Assembly (NCBI GenBank): GCA_040389965.1
Contig: JAZJZF010000083.1
Location: 14,422 to 78,421 of the forward strand
Direction: 5' to 3'
Source of the DNA: UBA4416 sp040389965
GTDB taxonomy: Bacteria; Bacteroidota; Bacteroidia; B-17B0; Aurantibacillaceae
DNA: 64,000 nt
Below are positions 8,975 through 19,000 of the stretch, in pieces; positions within the stretch are counted from its first letter, which is position 1; each line of letters starts with the position of its first letter. The translations under genes were made by a program, and so were the position numbers. Under the pieces are notes generated by a model, which saw only the letters and a program-made list of their open reading frames with translations, had not been told where the DNA came from and did no database searches.

Positions 8975-11900
8975 TTATTTGTTTCTTAGCAATGCAATAA
9001 AACCTTTATATACTTTTTTATTTTCTTCAAAGGTCAGTACATAAAAATAAGTTCCGTCGGGCAGGATCTCTCCTTTTTTGTTTTTACCATCCCAGTTATT
9101 ATTGTAGCCCGATTTTTCGTAAACGATCAAGCCCCATTCATCCATAATAATGACTTTATTTTGTGGGTAGTTTTCAATATTTTTCACAAACCACACATCA
9201 TTTTTTCCGTTTCCGTTAGGAGTTATAATATTATAAGGGATTACTAAAAAATTATCGTCAACAGTTACAATTACGGTGTCATAATTGGTACAGCCATTTC
9301 CACTTGTACCTTCAACAATGTAGGTTGTGGTTAATTCAGGATTTGCCAAAGGATTGGCAATTGTAGGATTATTAAGTCCCGTAGCCGGACTCCAGAAATA
9401 ACTTGTTCCTCCGCTCGCATTTAAAAGTATTCCATAACCTCTTGATATGGCTGTATCTTTTCCTGCATGAATAGTAGGGATCTCGTATGCCTGCACAAAT
9501 TTGGAAATAGAATCGGTGCAACCATTGTTGGTTGTTACTTTTAAGCTTACTTTTTTAGTACCCGGAAATGTATATAAATGTGTAGGCGAATTTAGCGTAG
9601 AAAATAACGTATCACCAAAATTCCAGTTAGAGCCAAACGTTCCGGTGCCAATTGTGGAACTGTTTGTAAAAGGAATGGCAATATTTAAACACTGGTTTAC
9701 AAAACTGAAATTAGCAACTGCTCCTTCATATACATTTAATGTTTTAGTTAAGCTATTGGTGCAACCGTTAGAAGACGTTGCAATCAAGGTCACTGTAAAG
9801 GTCCCGAAATTTAAATATTGTTTGGTTGGATTAACCAGTGTTGAATTGGTATTGTCGCCAAAGTTCCAGTTGTTATTAGCAATAACGCCTGATGTTACAC
9901 TCGAGGTATTATTAAACTGAACAGGATGACCATCGCATGGATTCGTGAAATTAAAGCTGGTAACAGGAGCATCAAAAATTGTAATAGGTTTTGTCAAAGA
10001 ATCTTTGCAGGCATTGTTTGTAGTTACAATCAATTTAATAGGGTAGGTGCCTGCTGCTGCATATTTTACTTTCGGACTAATGGCAGTAGATCCTGTACTA
10101 TTGCCAAAATCCCAATTATATGAAATACTTCCGGCAGTAACAGAACTCAAATTGATCATAGCTGCCGAATCGGAACTACAAACATTATTAAAATTAAAAG
10201 CAACATTTGGTAAAGGATACACATTCATGATCTTTATAAATGTAGAAACACATCCCGAATCAGTAGTAAGGGTTGATGTTACCTGGTAGTTGCCTGCAGC
10301 TAAATAAGTATAGGTGGGATTATTACCGGTTAAATAATTACCGTCTCCAAGGTTCCAGTTAAGTGTATAAGTACTAATTGCCGGTGTAATGGTTTGAGTA
10401 AAGACCGTTGTTTTAGTTAAGCAAACATTATTAGCACTAAACGAAAGATCGGGTTGCTCATTGATGCGGATAGGTTTAATGATAGTGTCTTTACAACCAT
10501 GATTACTGGTAGTAATAAGACTTACACTGTAATTACCGGAAGCTGAATAACTGTGTGTTGGAGAGGTAAGCGTTGATGTTCCGGCATCACCAAAATCCCA
10601 GCTATATAATATACCTCCTCCGTTTATAAAAGAAGTATTAATAAAACTGGCTGCGGTCTTTTTACAGACATTATTTGTGCTAAAGCCGGCACTTGGTTTA
10701 GGGAAGATCTGTATAGGTTTTGTAGTAGAATCTTTACAACCAAAATTTGAAGTAGCAACTAATTTTACAACATAAGTATTGGCTGTAACATACATATGAT
10801 TTGGGCTTGTGGTATTATTTAAAGCGGAGTTGTCGCCAAAATTCCATGTATAACTGGTAATACTGCCGCTTGCAATACCCGAATTGTTTGTAAATGTTAC
10901 CTGGTTTACACCGCAGGTACTGTCAACAGAAATAAAACCCACGTTTGGTTTAGCATATACTAACACAGATTTACTAATAGAATCTACACAACCATTTGTA
11001 GAAGTAGCCGTTAATTTAACAGGATAAGTTCCATCATTTAAATAGGTATGTGAAGGATTTGTAATGGTTGAATTTCCACCGTCTTTAAAATCCCAGCTAT
11101 ATAAATTACTTCCAACAGATGTGTTTGTAAAGTTCATGGATTTGCCCTGGCAACCCGGTGTAAAGCTGTAATTAACAACCGGCAAAGGGTTTACATTTAC
11201 CTGCAGGGTATTGGAATAAGCAGGAGGACAAACACCATTTTTTACCTGTACTTTATATAAGGTATTTGCGGCAAGATTTGTAAACGTATAGGTGCTTGTA
11301 TTTACTGCTGTTGTTGTCCAGCTTCCACCGCCATTAGTAGAATATTCCCATTGTAAAATAACGCCGTTGTTTCCATTTAAATTTAAAATACCATTGTTTA
11401 AGGTGCTGCAAACATTTTGAGTTCCGTTAACAAAACCTCCTGCCGTAATAGCATCAGCTTGTATAAAAACCATAGCAGAAGGGGCTTCCGCACAATTCCC
11501 ACTTTTTAGAATAGCTCTGTAATACGTATTATTTATCAGGTTATTATAAGCTAAGGTAACAGTCGTGTTGCTGATAGATGTCCATGGCCCTGAGCCCGTG
11601 GGCGATGATTCCCAACGTGTAACATTGCCAGTATAACCCGAAACAGTGATGGTGTTTGAATTAGTGCCCGAACAAACGGTTGCATTAGCAGCGGCTATAC
11701 CACCGTCCGACAAAGGTGCTACAGTAACTTTAACAGAATCGGAAGAGGTCAAAGGACACACACCACTTTTAATCGTTGCTTTGAATAAAGTGTTAGCGGT
11801 AATATTGCTGTAATATTTACTGATACTGTCATTACTGGTTGGCATCGTGTTCCACACAACTCCATTGTTTAAAGAATACTGCCAGTTTAAAATAGATCCT

Positions 11901-12310
11901 GAATACCCGCTCACATTCATTTTCACATTATTGCCGGTACACTCTGTAGCTGATAATACACTTGCTATTCCTCCTACACTTGGGTTATCGGTTTTAATCA
12001 TAACGGTATTGGAGCTTGCTGCGAAAGAACTTACCTCTTGTACAATAACCCTGAACCAGGTATTTTGAGAGAGATTAATATATGTGTAACTGTTAGATGT
12101 ATTAATAATGGGTGTCCATAACGAAAAACCATTTAAAGAATATTCCCACCTTACCACAGTTCCAACGTTACCGGTCAGGTTTAACGTGCCCATGTTATTG
12201 TTTGCACATACTGTTGCCGATGAAGCCACAGTGCCTGGAACCGTAGTTGAATAGGCATTACTGCAGATACTTAAACCGATTAAAATAATATATAATTTCA
12301 AAAATCTCAT
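8975..12310 (-). CDS. PKD/Ig-like surface protein with T9SS type B sorting domain
   Basis: 1111 residues. A signal peptide (about 1-21) is followed by about four Ig-like repeats of roughly 90 residues (about 22-375), each with a cysteine pair and a WEYS/WQYS segment. Next come seven or so PKD domains (about 376-960) with the typical YSWDFKDG and NWNFGD motifs. The last about 95 residues (VITPNGNGKNDVW, then the DEWGLIVYE and NWDGKN segments) match the gliding-motility-associated, type B T9SS sorting domain. Known family behaviour: such proteins cross the outer membrane through T9SS and depend on a PorP/SprF-family partner. That partner is encoded immediately upstream (4 bases between the genes). 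The product is probably a long filamentous adhesin or scaffold at the cell surface. Confidence 0.9.
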   Translation of the reverse strand: MRFLKLYIILIGLSICSNAYSTTVPGTVASSATVCANNNMGTLNLTGNVGTVVRWEYSLNGFSLWTPIINTSNSYTYINLSQNTWFRVIVQEVSSFAASSNTVMIKTDNPSVGGIASVLSATECTGNNVKMNVSGYSGSILNWQYSLNNGVVWNTMPTSNDSISKYYSNITANTLFKATIKSGVCPLTSSDSVKVTVAPLSDGGIAAANATVCSGTNSNTITVSGYTGNVTRWESSPTGSGPWTSISNTTVTLAYNNLINNTYYRAILKSGNCAEAPSAMVFIQADAITAGGFVNGTQNVCSTLNNGILNLNGNNGVILQWEYSTNGGGSWTTTAVNTSTYTFTNLAANTLYKVQVKNGVCPPAYSNTLQVNVNPLPVVNYSFTPGCQGKSMNFTNTSVGSNLYSWDFKDGGNSTITNPSHTYLNDGTYPVKLTATSTNGCVDSISKSVLVYAKPNVGFISVDSTCGVNQVTFTNNSGIASGSITSYTWNFGDNSALNNTTSPNHMYVTANTYVVKLVATSNFGCKDSTTKPIQIFPKPSAGFSTNNVCKKTAASFINTSFINGGGILYSWDFGDAGTSTLTSPTHSYSASGNYSVSLITTSNHGCKDTIIKPIRINEQPDLSFSANNVCLTKTTVFTQTITPAISTYTLNWNLGDGNYLTGNNPTYTYLAAGNYQVTSTLTTDSGCVSTFIKIMNVYPLPNVAFNFNNVCSSDSAAMINLSSVTAGSISYNWDFGNSTGSTAISPKVKYAAAGTYPIKLIVTTNNACKDSLTKPITIFDAPVTSFNFTNPCDGHPVQFNNTSSVTSGVIANNNWNFGDNTNSTLVNPTKQYLNFGTFTVTLIATSSNGCTNSLTKTLNVYEGAVANFSFVNQCLNIAIPFTNSSTIGTGTFGSNWNFGDTLFSTLNSPTHLYTFPGTKKVSLKVTTNNGCTDSISKFVQAYEIPTIHAGKDTAISRGYGILLNASGGTSYFWSPATGLNNPTIANPLANPELTTTYIVEGTSGNGCTNYDTVIVTVDDNFLVIPYNIITPNGNGKNDVWFVKNIENYPQNKVIIMDEWGLIVYEKSGYNNNWDGKNKKGEILPDGTYFYVLTFEENKKVYKGFIALLRNK

Positions 12311-12314
12311 ACGC

Positions 12315-13856
12315 TTAATTTTCTAAGGTTACTAAAACCCATGGCTGTCCGTTGGTTATTTTTTCTGCTCTTGCATCAAGGTCTTTACGGGTTTCGTATA
12401 GCTTGGTAAGCGCTTCTTTTAAATTAGTGTAACTTTTTTTCTCAACTACGTAATAGTAATTGTTTTCAGCGTTTTCTAATTGTATGAGTTCAGTATCAAT
12501 TTTATGATCTCTCAAAAGGATCTTCTGGTATTCTTTAGAATATTTAAAGATCTTATAGATACCCAACACCACACAGTATTTGGCATTGGTAACTCCTTCG
12601 TACTGCGAACCATCCTGTTCATTTTTTATAGAACCGTATCTTTTTTTGCCGTTACCTTTAAACTCATTTTTGTATTTATCATTTTTAGATGAGTTAGTCG
12701 TTTTATCAGTATTCTTAGTAGTATTATTTCCTGTTGCAGGTCCGCCGGTTACTTTAATAGAATCAATCAATCTTTTTATTTCTTCCTGATTTAAACCTTG
12801 TTGCTTAATGCGGTTGAGCTCATCTCTTAATGCCATTACATTTTTATCAAGGCTGTCAACGCGTTTATTGCTTTGTTCCAGCTTTTGATTCATAAGATCG
12901 AGCTGCTCATACAACTCGGTAACGTCCTTTCCCGATGATCTTTTTTGAGAATCCGTATTCTTTGTATTCCCAAATTTTAACGAAAGATTAATTTCATGCC
13001 CACCCTTGGTATAAGTGTTCATTTTATTAACGTTATAATCGTAGCTATAGCCTACAAGCAAGTAAGGAGTCACCTGAAACCTCGCCAGGGCATAGGTGGT
13101 GTAAGTTTGGCGATACCCTAATCCAAAGGCAATTTTATTTCTCCAGGTCACAATATCTGATACTTCTATTTGAAACGGTAAGCCCTGGTGGCTTCTGTAA
13201 ATTAAAGTAGCCGTATTGTTAAAATTCGTATTTATAGCTTTATCCCATTTAACTCCAACAATATAATAAGGTACTACCTGCGAGCTTAAATTGGGTTGAT
13301 AAGTAGCATCATTGTATTTAAATTTTCCGGATAGGAGTTGATTGGCGCTGGCAAAAGCTAAAAAGTTTTTTCTTTTATAAGCAACAGAAAAATCAGCAGT
13401 AGGAAGGGTACTTGCCTGAAGCCTAGGGTAATCAATAAACTCATCGGCATCATATGCATTTATTTTGCTAAAATTTACCTGAAGCCGTTTAATGCCCCCT
13501 TGTAAACCAAAGCTTAAGAAATTGATATCATTTAATTTTATTTTGTAAGAACACGAAATTTGAGCGTTTAAATACGAAAATAAGCCAACCTGCTGATAGG
13601 TAGTATTTAATCCTAAACCCAGTTTTTTTCCCTTTAAAGGGCTTGAAACAGTTATTTGTGAAAATTCGGGAGAGTCGGCAAAACCGGACCATAGTTTTTT
13701 GTAATACAGGTTCGCTTCGGGCTGTCCTGAAAGGGAACTGTAAGAAGAGCTTAGGGCGAAAATGTTCTGGCTATACTGATTAATAATGATCTCATTCTGC
13801 GAAAATGAATTTGTTAAATAAAAAAACGTTAAAAAAAATACAAGTATTTGTCTCAT
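12315..13856 (-). CDS. PorP/SprF-family T9SS outer-membrane protein with SPOR-like C-terminal extension
   Basis: 513 residues. The signal peptide (about 1-19, ending SFSQ) is followed by a PorP/SprF beta-barrel (about 20-300: INQYSQNIFALSSSYS start, NAYDADEFIDYP, and the SYDYNVNKMNTYTKGGHEI end). Residues about 315-365 are predicted coiled coil, then comes a Ser/Asn/Lys-rich linker. The last about 90 residues (KYCVVLGIYKIF ... NNYYYVVEKKSY) resemble a SPOR-type peptidoglycan-binding fold. Family members such as SprF serve export or anchoring of type B T9SS substrates; the next gene encodes such a substrate. The extension may tie the barrel to the cell wall. It is the first gene of the five-gene operon and is preceded by a TAnnTTTG promoter box. 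Confidence 0.88.
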   Translation of the reverse strand: MRQILVFFLTFFYLTNSFSQNEIIINQYSQNIFALSSSYSSLSGQPEANLYYKKLWSGFADSPEFSQITVSSPLKGKKLGLGLNTTYQQVGLFSYLNAQISCSYKIKLNDINFLSFGLQGGIKRLQVNFSKINAYDADEFIDYPRLQASTLPTADFSVAYKRKNFLAFASANQLLSGKFKYNDATYQPNLSSQVVPYYIVGVKWDKAINTNFNNTATLIYRSHQGLPFQIEVSDIVTWRNKIAFGLGYRQTYTTYALARFQVTPYLLVGYSYDYNVNKMNTYTKGGHEINLSLKFGNTKNTDSQKRSSGKDVTELYEQLDLMNQKLEQSNKRVDSLDKNVMALRDELNRIKQQGLNQEEIKRLIDSIKVTGGPATGNNTTKNTDKTTNSSKNDKYKNEFKGNGKKRYGSIKNEQDGSQYEGVTNAKYCVVLGIYKIFKYSKEYQKILLRDHKIDTELIQLENAENNYYYVVEKKSYTNLKEALTKLYETRKDLDARAEKITNGQPWVLVTLEN

Positions 13857-13875
13857 GAAAAGGCATTTTAAAAGT

Positions 13876-13945
13876 CAAAAATAGTTTATTTAACTAATTT
13901 TCACAATTAAATAAATTTTGTTAAATTAGCCTTGGATTAAATTTG
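13876..13945. promoter_or_regulatory. Divergent promoter pair between the toxin-like operon and the collar-protein genes
   Basis: On the minus strand a TATTTTTG box (13876-13883) matches the Bacteroidota -7 consensus TAnnTTTG, with a TTG about 20 bases upstream of it, and serves the PorP/SprF gene. On the plus strand TAAATTTG (13938-13945) is preceded by TTTG at 13917-13920 with a 17-base spacer, a full -33/-7 match, and serves the first collar gene. Both leaders would be very short (about 10-15 bases). Confidence 0.6.
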
Positions 13946-13959
13946 AAGACATAATTAGA

Positions 13960-14940
13960 ATGATAAAACCTCTACATATAATTTTAGTAATCAGCATTTT
14001 TTTATCTTATTCTTTAAAAGCCCAAATTGGTATTAATACCTTGGCTCCTGATACTACCGCCGCATTAGATATTTATCCCAAAGCCAATTCAGGTGGAAAA
14101 ATGGGAATTTTAATTCCAAGATTGGGCGAAACTACCCGCTTAAGCATGACAAAAGCGGGTAAAGGACTTATGGTGTATGATACTACTAATTTGATGTTCT
14201 ATGTCAATTTAACATCGGGTGCACCAACCTGGTATGCTATTAATCCATGGCGAACCAATGCAACAGCTTCTGCACCGGGCGATATGTATACAAATAGCAC
14301 GGTAAACAATGTGGGGATCGGTACAAATAGTCCTTCTGCAAAACTTGATGTGGTTGGAGACATTAAATCCAGCGTTTCCGTATCAACAAATACATTGGCT
14401 GCCAATACCGTTACTGTTACGGGATTTCCTGTAAATCCACTGGTTCCCAGGGGGGCTATTATTATGTGGAGTGGTGGTACGCCGCCGACAGGCTGGGGAT
14501 TTTGTGACGGTACTATTCAAAGCGGACTTCAAACTCCCGATCTCAGAGGGCGTTTTATTGTAGGGTATGATGGAAGCGTCAATGTTTTACCGACTGTTGC
14601 TCCGGCAAACGGAACTACTACAAATTACGGAGCTATTGGCAATACCGGCGGGGAAACAGGACACACGCTGGCAAAGTCAGAATTACCTAAACATCAGCAT
14701 ACTGTAAATACTTCAACTACTGATGGGGGAGCCGTATCGGTTTCCGGATCGGGGTATGGGTTTTTAAGTACTGCCGGGAGTTTAATAGGAATGTCGGGAA
14801 GTAATTATTCTGCCGATGCATACGACCATTCGCATTCTATATCCGGATCATCGGGTAACGGAACAACGGATGGCTTAAATAATCAGGTTCACGAAAATCG
14901 CCCACCATATTATGTGTTGGCGTACATTATAAAACTATAA
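13960..14940 (+). CDS. Secreted phage-tail-collar-domain protein (copy 1)
   Basis: 326 residues. A signal peptide (about 1-22, ending LKAQ) is followed by the Bacteroidota segment IGINTLAPDTTAALDIYP and, later, NVGIGTNSPSAKLDVVG. The C-terminal half is a tail collar domain (PF07484 type): MWSGGTPPTGWGFCDGT, then PDLRGRFIVGYD, a His-containing HQHT region, and ENRPPYYVLAYIIKL at the end. Proteins of this kind resemble phage tail-fibre tips but are encoded by bacterial genomes as exported proteins. No T9SS sorting domain is visible. It has a close paralogue directly downstream. No other phage genes are present, so this is not a prophage remnant. The role is probably surface binding; the ligand is unknown. 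Confidence 0.85.
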   Translation: MIKPLHIILVISIFLSYSLKAQIGINTLAPDTTAALDIYPKANSGGKMGILIPRLGETTRLSMTKAGKGLMVYDTTNLMFYVNLTSGAPTWYAINPWRTNATASAPGDMYTNSTVNNVGIGTNSPSAKLDVVGDIKSSVSVSTNTLAANTVTVTGFPVNPLVPRGAIIMWSGGTPPTGWGFCDGTIQSGLQTPDLRGRFIVGYDGSVNVLPTVAPANGTTTNYGAIGNTGGETGHTLAKSELPKHQHTVNTSTTDGGAVSVSGSGYGFLSTAGSLIGMSGSNYSADAYDHSHSISGSSGNGTTDGLNNQVHENRPPYYVLAYIIKL

Positions 14941-15049
14941 CGATAGAAGGGCAGGCTGGTTAAATTATTTTTTGATATAAAATATAAAGAATACATCATA
15001 TCTCAAGTTCATGAAGCCATATTTTGAAAATCCTGTAATCACAAATCCA

Positions 15050-16018
15050 ATGAGTTCGCTCAGACATTTTGTCCTTATCGTTCTTACATTATTTGCATTT
15101 AAAATAAATGCGCAAATCGGTATTAATACCTTAGCGCCTGATACAACTGCAGCTTTGGATATTTACCCGAAAGCCAATTCAGGTGGAAAAATGGGAATTT
15201 TAATTCCAAGGTTAGGCGAAACCACGCGTATGAGTATGACAAAAGCCGCTAAAGGGCTTATGGTATATGATACTACTAATTTAATGTTCTATGTAAATTT
15301 AACGCCCGGTACGCCAACATGGTATGCCATTAATCCATGGGTAACCAATGCAACGGCTTCGGCACCCAATGCTATGTATACAAATAGCACGGTGGCCAAT
15401 GTGGGGATAGGAACAACTACTCCTTCGGTAAGACTCGATGTAAACGGAAGTATCAAATCAAACAGTGTTATTTCTACCAGCACACTTACTACTAATACGC
15501 TTTCGGTAACCGGTTTTGCAACCAATGCTTTAGTGCCAACGGGGCTCATTAGTATGTGGAATGGTTCAATAGCCCCTGCAGGTTGGGGATTATGCGATGG
15601 TAGTACATATACTACTCCGGGAGGAACTATTGTTTCTCCTGATTTGAGAGGGAGATTTATATTAAGTTCAGGAACAAATACAGCACCTGCAGTTGGGGAT
15701 CTTAATCCTGCTTATGTTGTTGGCCAAAAGGGGGGAGAAAATACCCATACTTTATCTGCTGTAGAATCAGGTCTGCCTGTTCACTCACATATAAGTCCAC
15801 CTCATGGTCATGGTTCTGCTAATGGAGTATATTCAAGCGGTCCCGGCACTACGGATGTTTATGCGATGGGTAACGCGGAGTGTTGCACAAATGCCGGAAC
15901 TCCGCCATTTAGTAGTGTTTCTGTAACTATTAATAATTCGGTGAGTCAAAATGCCTCTGCTGCCCACGAAAACCGTCCTCCGTATTATGTATTAGCATAT
16001 ATTATTAAATTACCGTAA
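15050..16018 (+). CDS. Secreted phage-tail-collar-domain protein (copy 2)
   Basis: 322 residues from the ATG at 15050. An upstream in-frame ATG at 15011 would put 13 polar residues before the signal peptide, so the second start is preferred. The signal peptide ends at INAQ. The N-terminal about 110 residues are nearly identical to those of the preceding gene; the collar part (MWNGSIAPAGWGLCDGS, PDLRGRFIL, PPYYVLAYIIKLP) is related but clearly diverged, and the region between, with the HSHISPPHGHG histidine cluster and two cysteines, is different. This pattern fits a tandem duplication with selection for different tips. The gene ends 4 bases before the large PKD adhesin gene, so the two are probably translated from one message. 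Confidence 0.85.
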   Translation: MSSLRHFVLIVLTLFAFKINAQIGINTLAPDTTAALDIYPKANSGGKMGILIPRLGETTRMSMTKAAKGLMVYDTTNLMFYVNLTPGTPTWYAINPWVTNATASAPNAMYTNSTVANVGIGTTTPSVRLDVNGSIKSNSVISTSTLTTNTLSVTGFATNALVPTGLISMWNGSIAPAGWGLCDGSTYTTPGGTIVSPDLRGRFILSSGTNTAPAVGDLNPAYVVGQKGGENTHTLSAVESGLPVHSHISPPHGHGSANGVYSSGPGTTDVYAMGNAECCTNAGTPPFSSVSVTINNSVSQNASAAHENRPPYYVLAYIIKLP

Positions 16019-16022
16019 CCCT

Positions 16023-19000
16023 ATGGTTCACTTAAAAAAAATAGTTTTTGTATTACTGGCCTTGCTTGGTATTGAAGCATCTGCGCAATTCAGTGTAACA
16101 AATCCGCAGGGTATTTGTATAAAAGGGAATGCATACATGTATATCAGAAAAGATAATACATTACATGTGGATGGAAATTTTGTAAACAACAATACCAGTA
16201 CTATCGTTACACAGTATTTCAGAAGTAACGGAACCATTTCCCTTACCGGGAATCTTATAACCACAAGTCCGATGATCTGCACAAGAGCCAGTTCATTAAC
16301 AAGTACCTGTAAATTTATATTTAGCCCAAGAACAGATACCGTTAACATTATCAATAATAACGATTCATTAATATTGTATCATGTTATTTTAAACAAGCCT
16401 GCGTCCGTTATAAAATTAGGATCGGGTGCAAAAGTAAAAATTCTGGATACCCTCGATTTCCAGGGAGGAAGCATTCAACTGAACGGAGGTATTGTGCATT
16501 TGAACGAAGTGCACGGAACCCCAAGTTATATCAACCATCCTTATCTTAAAAATGAACGCCATAGCAGCCGGATTTTTGGAGACAGCGGTTATGTGGAAAT
16601 GAGACCATTAATAACGGTAAGTACGACTGCTACAAATGGTTTTGTAAATCCTGCTAACCTGGGAGTGTCGTTAACTTATACTGATGTAGTAAATGACTCA
16701 CTTTTTTTAAGAAGAGGGCATACCAAACAGATTTATGCAGGTAATGGAAGTATTACAAGGTATTTTGATGTGATTGGCCGTGGCGATGGAATTACGGAGC
16801 CTATTAAAATAAACTATATTGATAGTGCCGAATACATTAATTTAGGAATTAACAGAAACAATTTTAAAATTTTTGCTTCGCAGGGAGCTGATATCAATTA
16901 TATTGAATTGCCAGGAACCAATACCATTACGGCACATTTGGCAGATGCTACTACCACTACATTTACAGCCGGAAATATTAGTCCCAATAATTTCAGGGTA
17001 ACGGTTGCAGATAATATTTGTACAAATCCTCCTATAAGTGCGCTTCCTTCGGGAACCATCCATTTATGTGCAGGAGCTACTACTGTGCTTGATGCCGGAA
17101 ATAATACCGTTATTCCTAATTCAAGTTTAGTATGGAACTGGAGTGGAGGCAGCCCAACGGTTACTGCTACTACTCAAACCCTTGCTGTGTCAAGTAATAC
17201 AGCTATGCAACAGTTTGTGGTTGTTTTAAGAGATGTAAGAGGTTGTATTACGAAAGATACCGTATTTGTTGCTGCAACGGCGCCAACTCCAACTGTGACT
17301 ATTTATGGTGCATCTAAATGCTCGAACGATAGTTTAAAATTAAAAGCATTAAGCGGTGTTACATCAGGTACTATAACCAATTATTACTGGCAGTTTGGTG
17401 ATGCTACGACTTATAATACGGCGTTGAACGACACAATTAAAAAATTATACCCTGCTGCAGGTATTTATACGGTTGGTTTAACGGTTACTTCCAATTATGG
17501 TTGTACGGCAAGTGCCACGCAATCGGTTGTAGCCATACCATTGCCGCATGCTGATTTTGTAAGTAACTTCGATTGTGCGAATAACTGGATGAGTTTTACC
17601 AGTACTTCTACGGTTTCGCCTATTGCGGGCTCCATTACTCAGAATTATTGGAATTTTAATACAGCAACTACCTCTACATTAACTCCTTTTGGAGCGACCA
17701 TTAGTCCTAATTATAGCTATACGCCAGGTACGTATTCGGTTCAGTTGGTTGTAAAAACAGGAAGCGGAAGTTGCCGCGATACCATTATTAAAACCATTAC
17801 TGTGTATCAAAAAAATGTAAGTGCATTTACTACATCTAATGCCTGTTTAGGAGATACTGTAAGTTTTGCCAATACTTCTGTTTGTAATACAGGGCCATGT
17901 AATTATGCCTGGGATTTTGGTGATGCAAGCCAATCGGTTGCCCTTAACCCAAAACATGTTTATACCAGTTCCGGTGCTTATAATATAAAACTCAAAGTCT
18001 TTAATACCCTGGCTTGTACCGATTCTGTAACGGTTCCTGTCATCATAAGCCCTAAACCCAGTATAGCTTTTACAACAACTTCTCCCTTATGCCTTGGCAA
18101 TGCCTCTTATTTTACAAATACAACAAGCATAGCAACCGGCAGTATTGTTTCTTACAACTGGAATTTCGGAAACGGAAGCACCTCTACGAATACAAATACA
18201 TCATTAACCTATACGGCAGCAGGAAATTATAATGTGAGCTTAACGGCTACCAGTAATTTAGGATGCTCTGCAACTCTCATACAAAACGTACTTATAGCAC
18301 CTAAGCCAACAGCACAGTATAATGTGGCAAATGCCTGCCTGGGTCAGAGTTCTAATTTTAATGATAATAGTATAGGCACCGGTCTTAGCTATCAGTGGGA
18401 TTTTGGTAATACAATTACTTCTACATCTGCTAATCCAAATTATACATATCCATCTGCAGGTACTTACAGTACATCACTCATCGTTACTAACGGAAGCGGT
18501 TGTTCAGATACGAGTAATGTCAACACAACGGTTTACACTATTCCGGCACCGGCTTTAGGAGGAATTATCACAACCTGTGGCACGTCTTATACTTTAAATG
18601 CAGGCCCGGGAACAAGTTATTTATGGCAGCCAATGAATGCTACAAGCCAGTCGGTTACAATTAGTACAAATGGCAATTATTCGGTTACTGTAACCAATGG
18701 TAATGGGTGTACAGGCAGCGATCAGGTATATGTTGGTTTAAACCTGCCTGTTAAACCACACTTGGGGCACGATACTATTTCCTGCGGACCTTATGTATTA
18801 AATGCAGGTTACCCGGGCAGTACATACACCTGGACGCCAACAGCATTTACTCAAACCATATTGGCAACTGCCACTTTACCTTCAACCTATATTGTAACTG
18901 TAACTGATATTAATGGTTGTGTAGGTAAAGATACCGTTGTGGTTTCTGTTAATACGCCTCCAACGCTTAGCCTGGGGCCAAACATTACACAATGTAAAAC

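Noticed and set aside
13960..16018. Prophage remnant because of tail-collar domains
   Set aside because: No capsid, terminase, integrase or other tail genes nearby; both proteins have signal peptides and sit before a T9SS adhesin.
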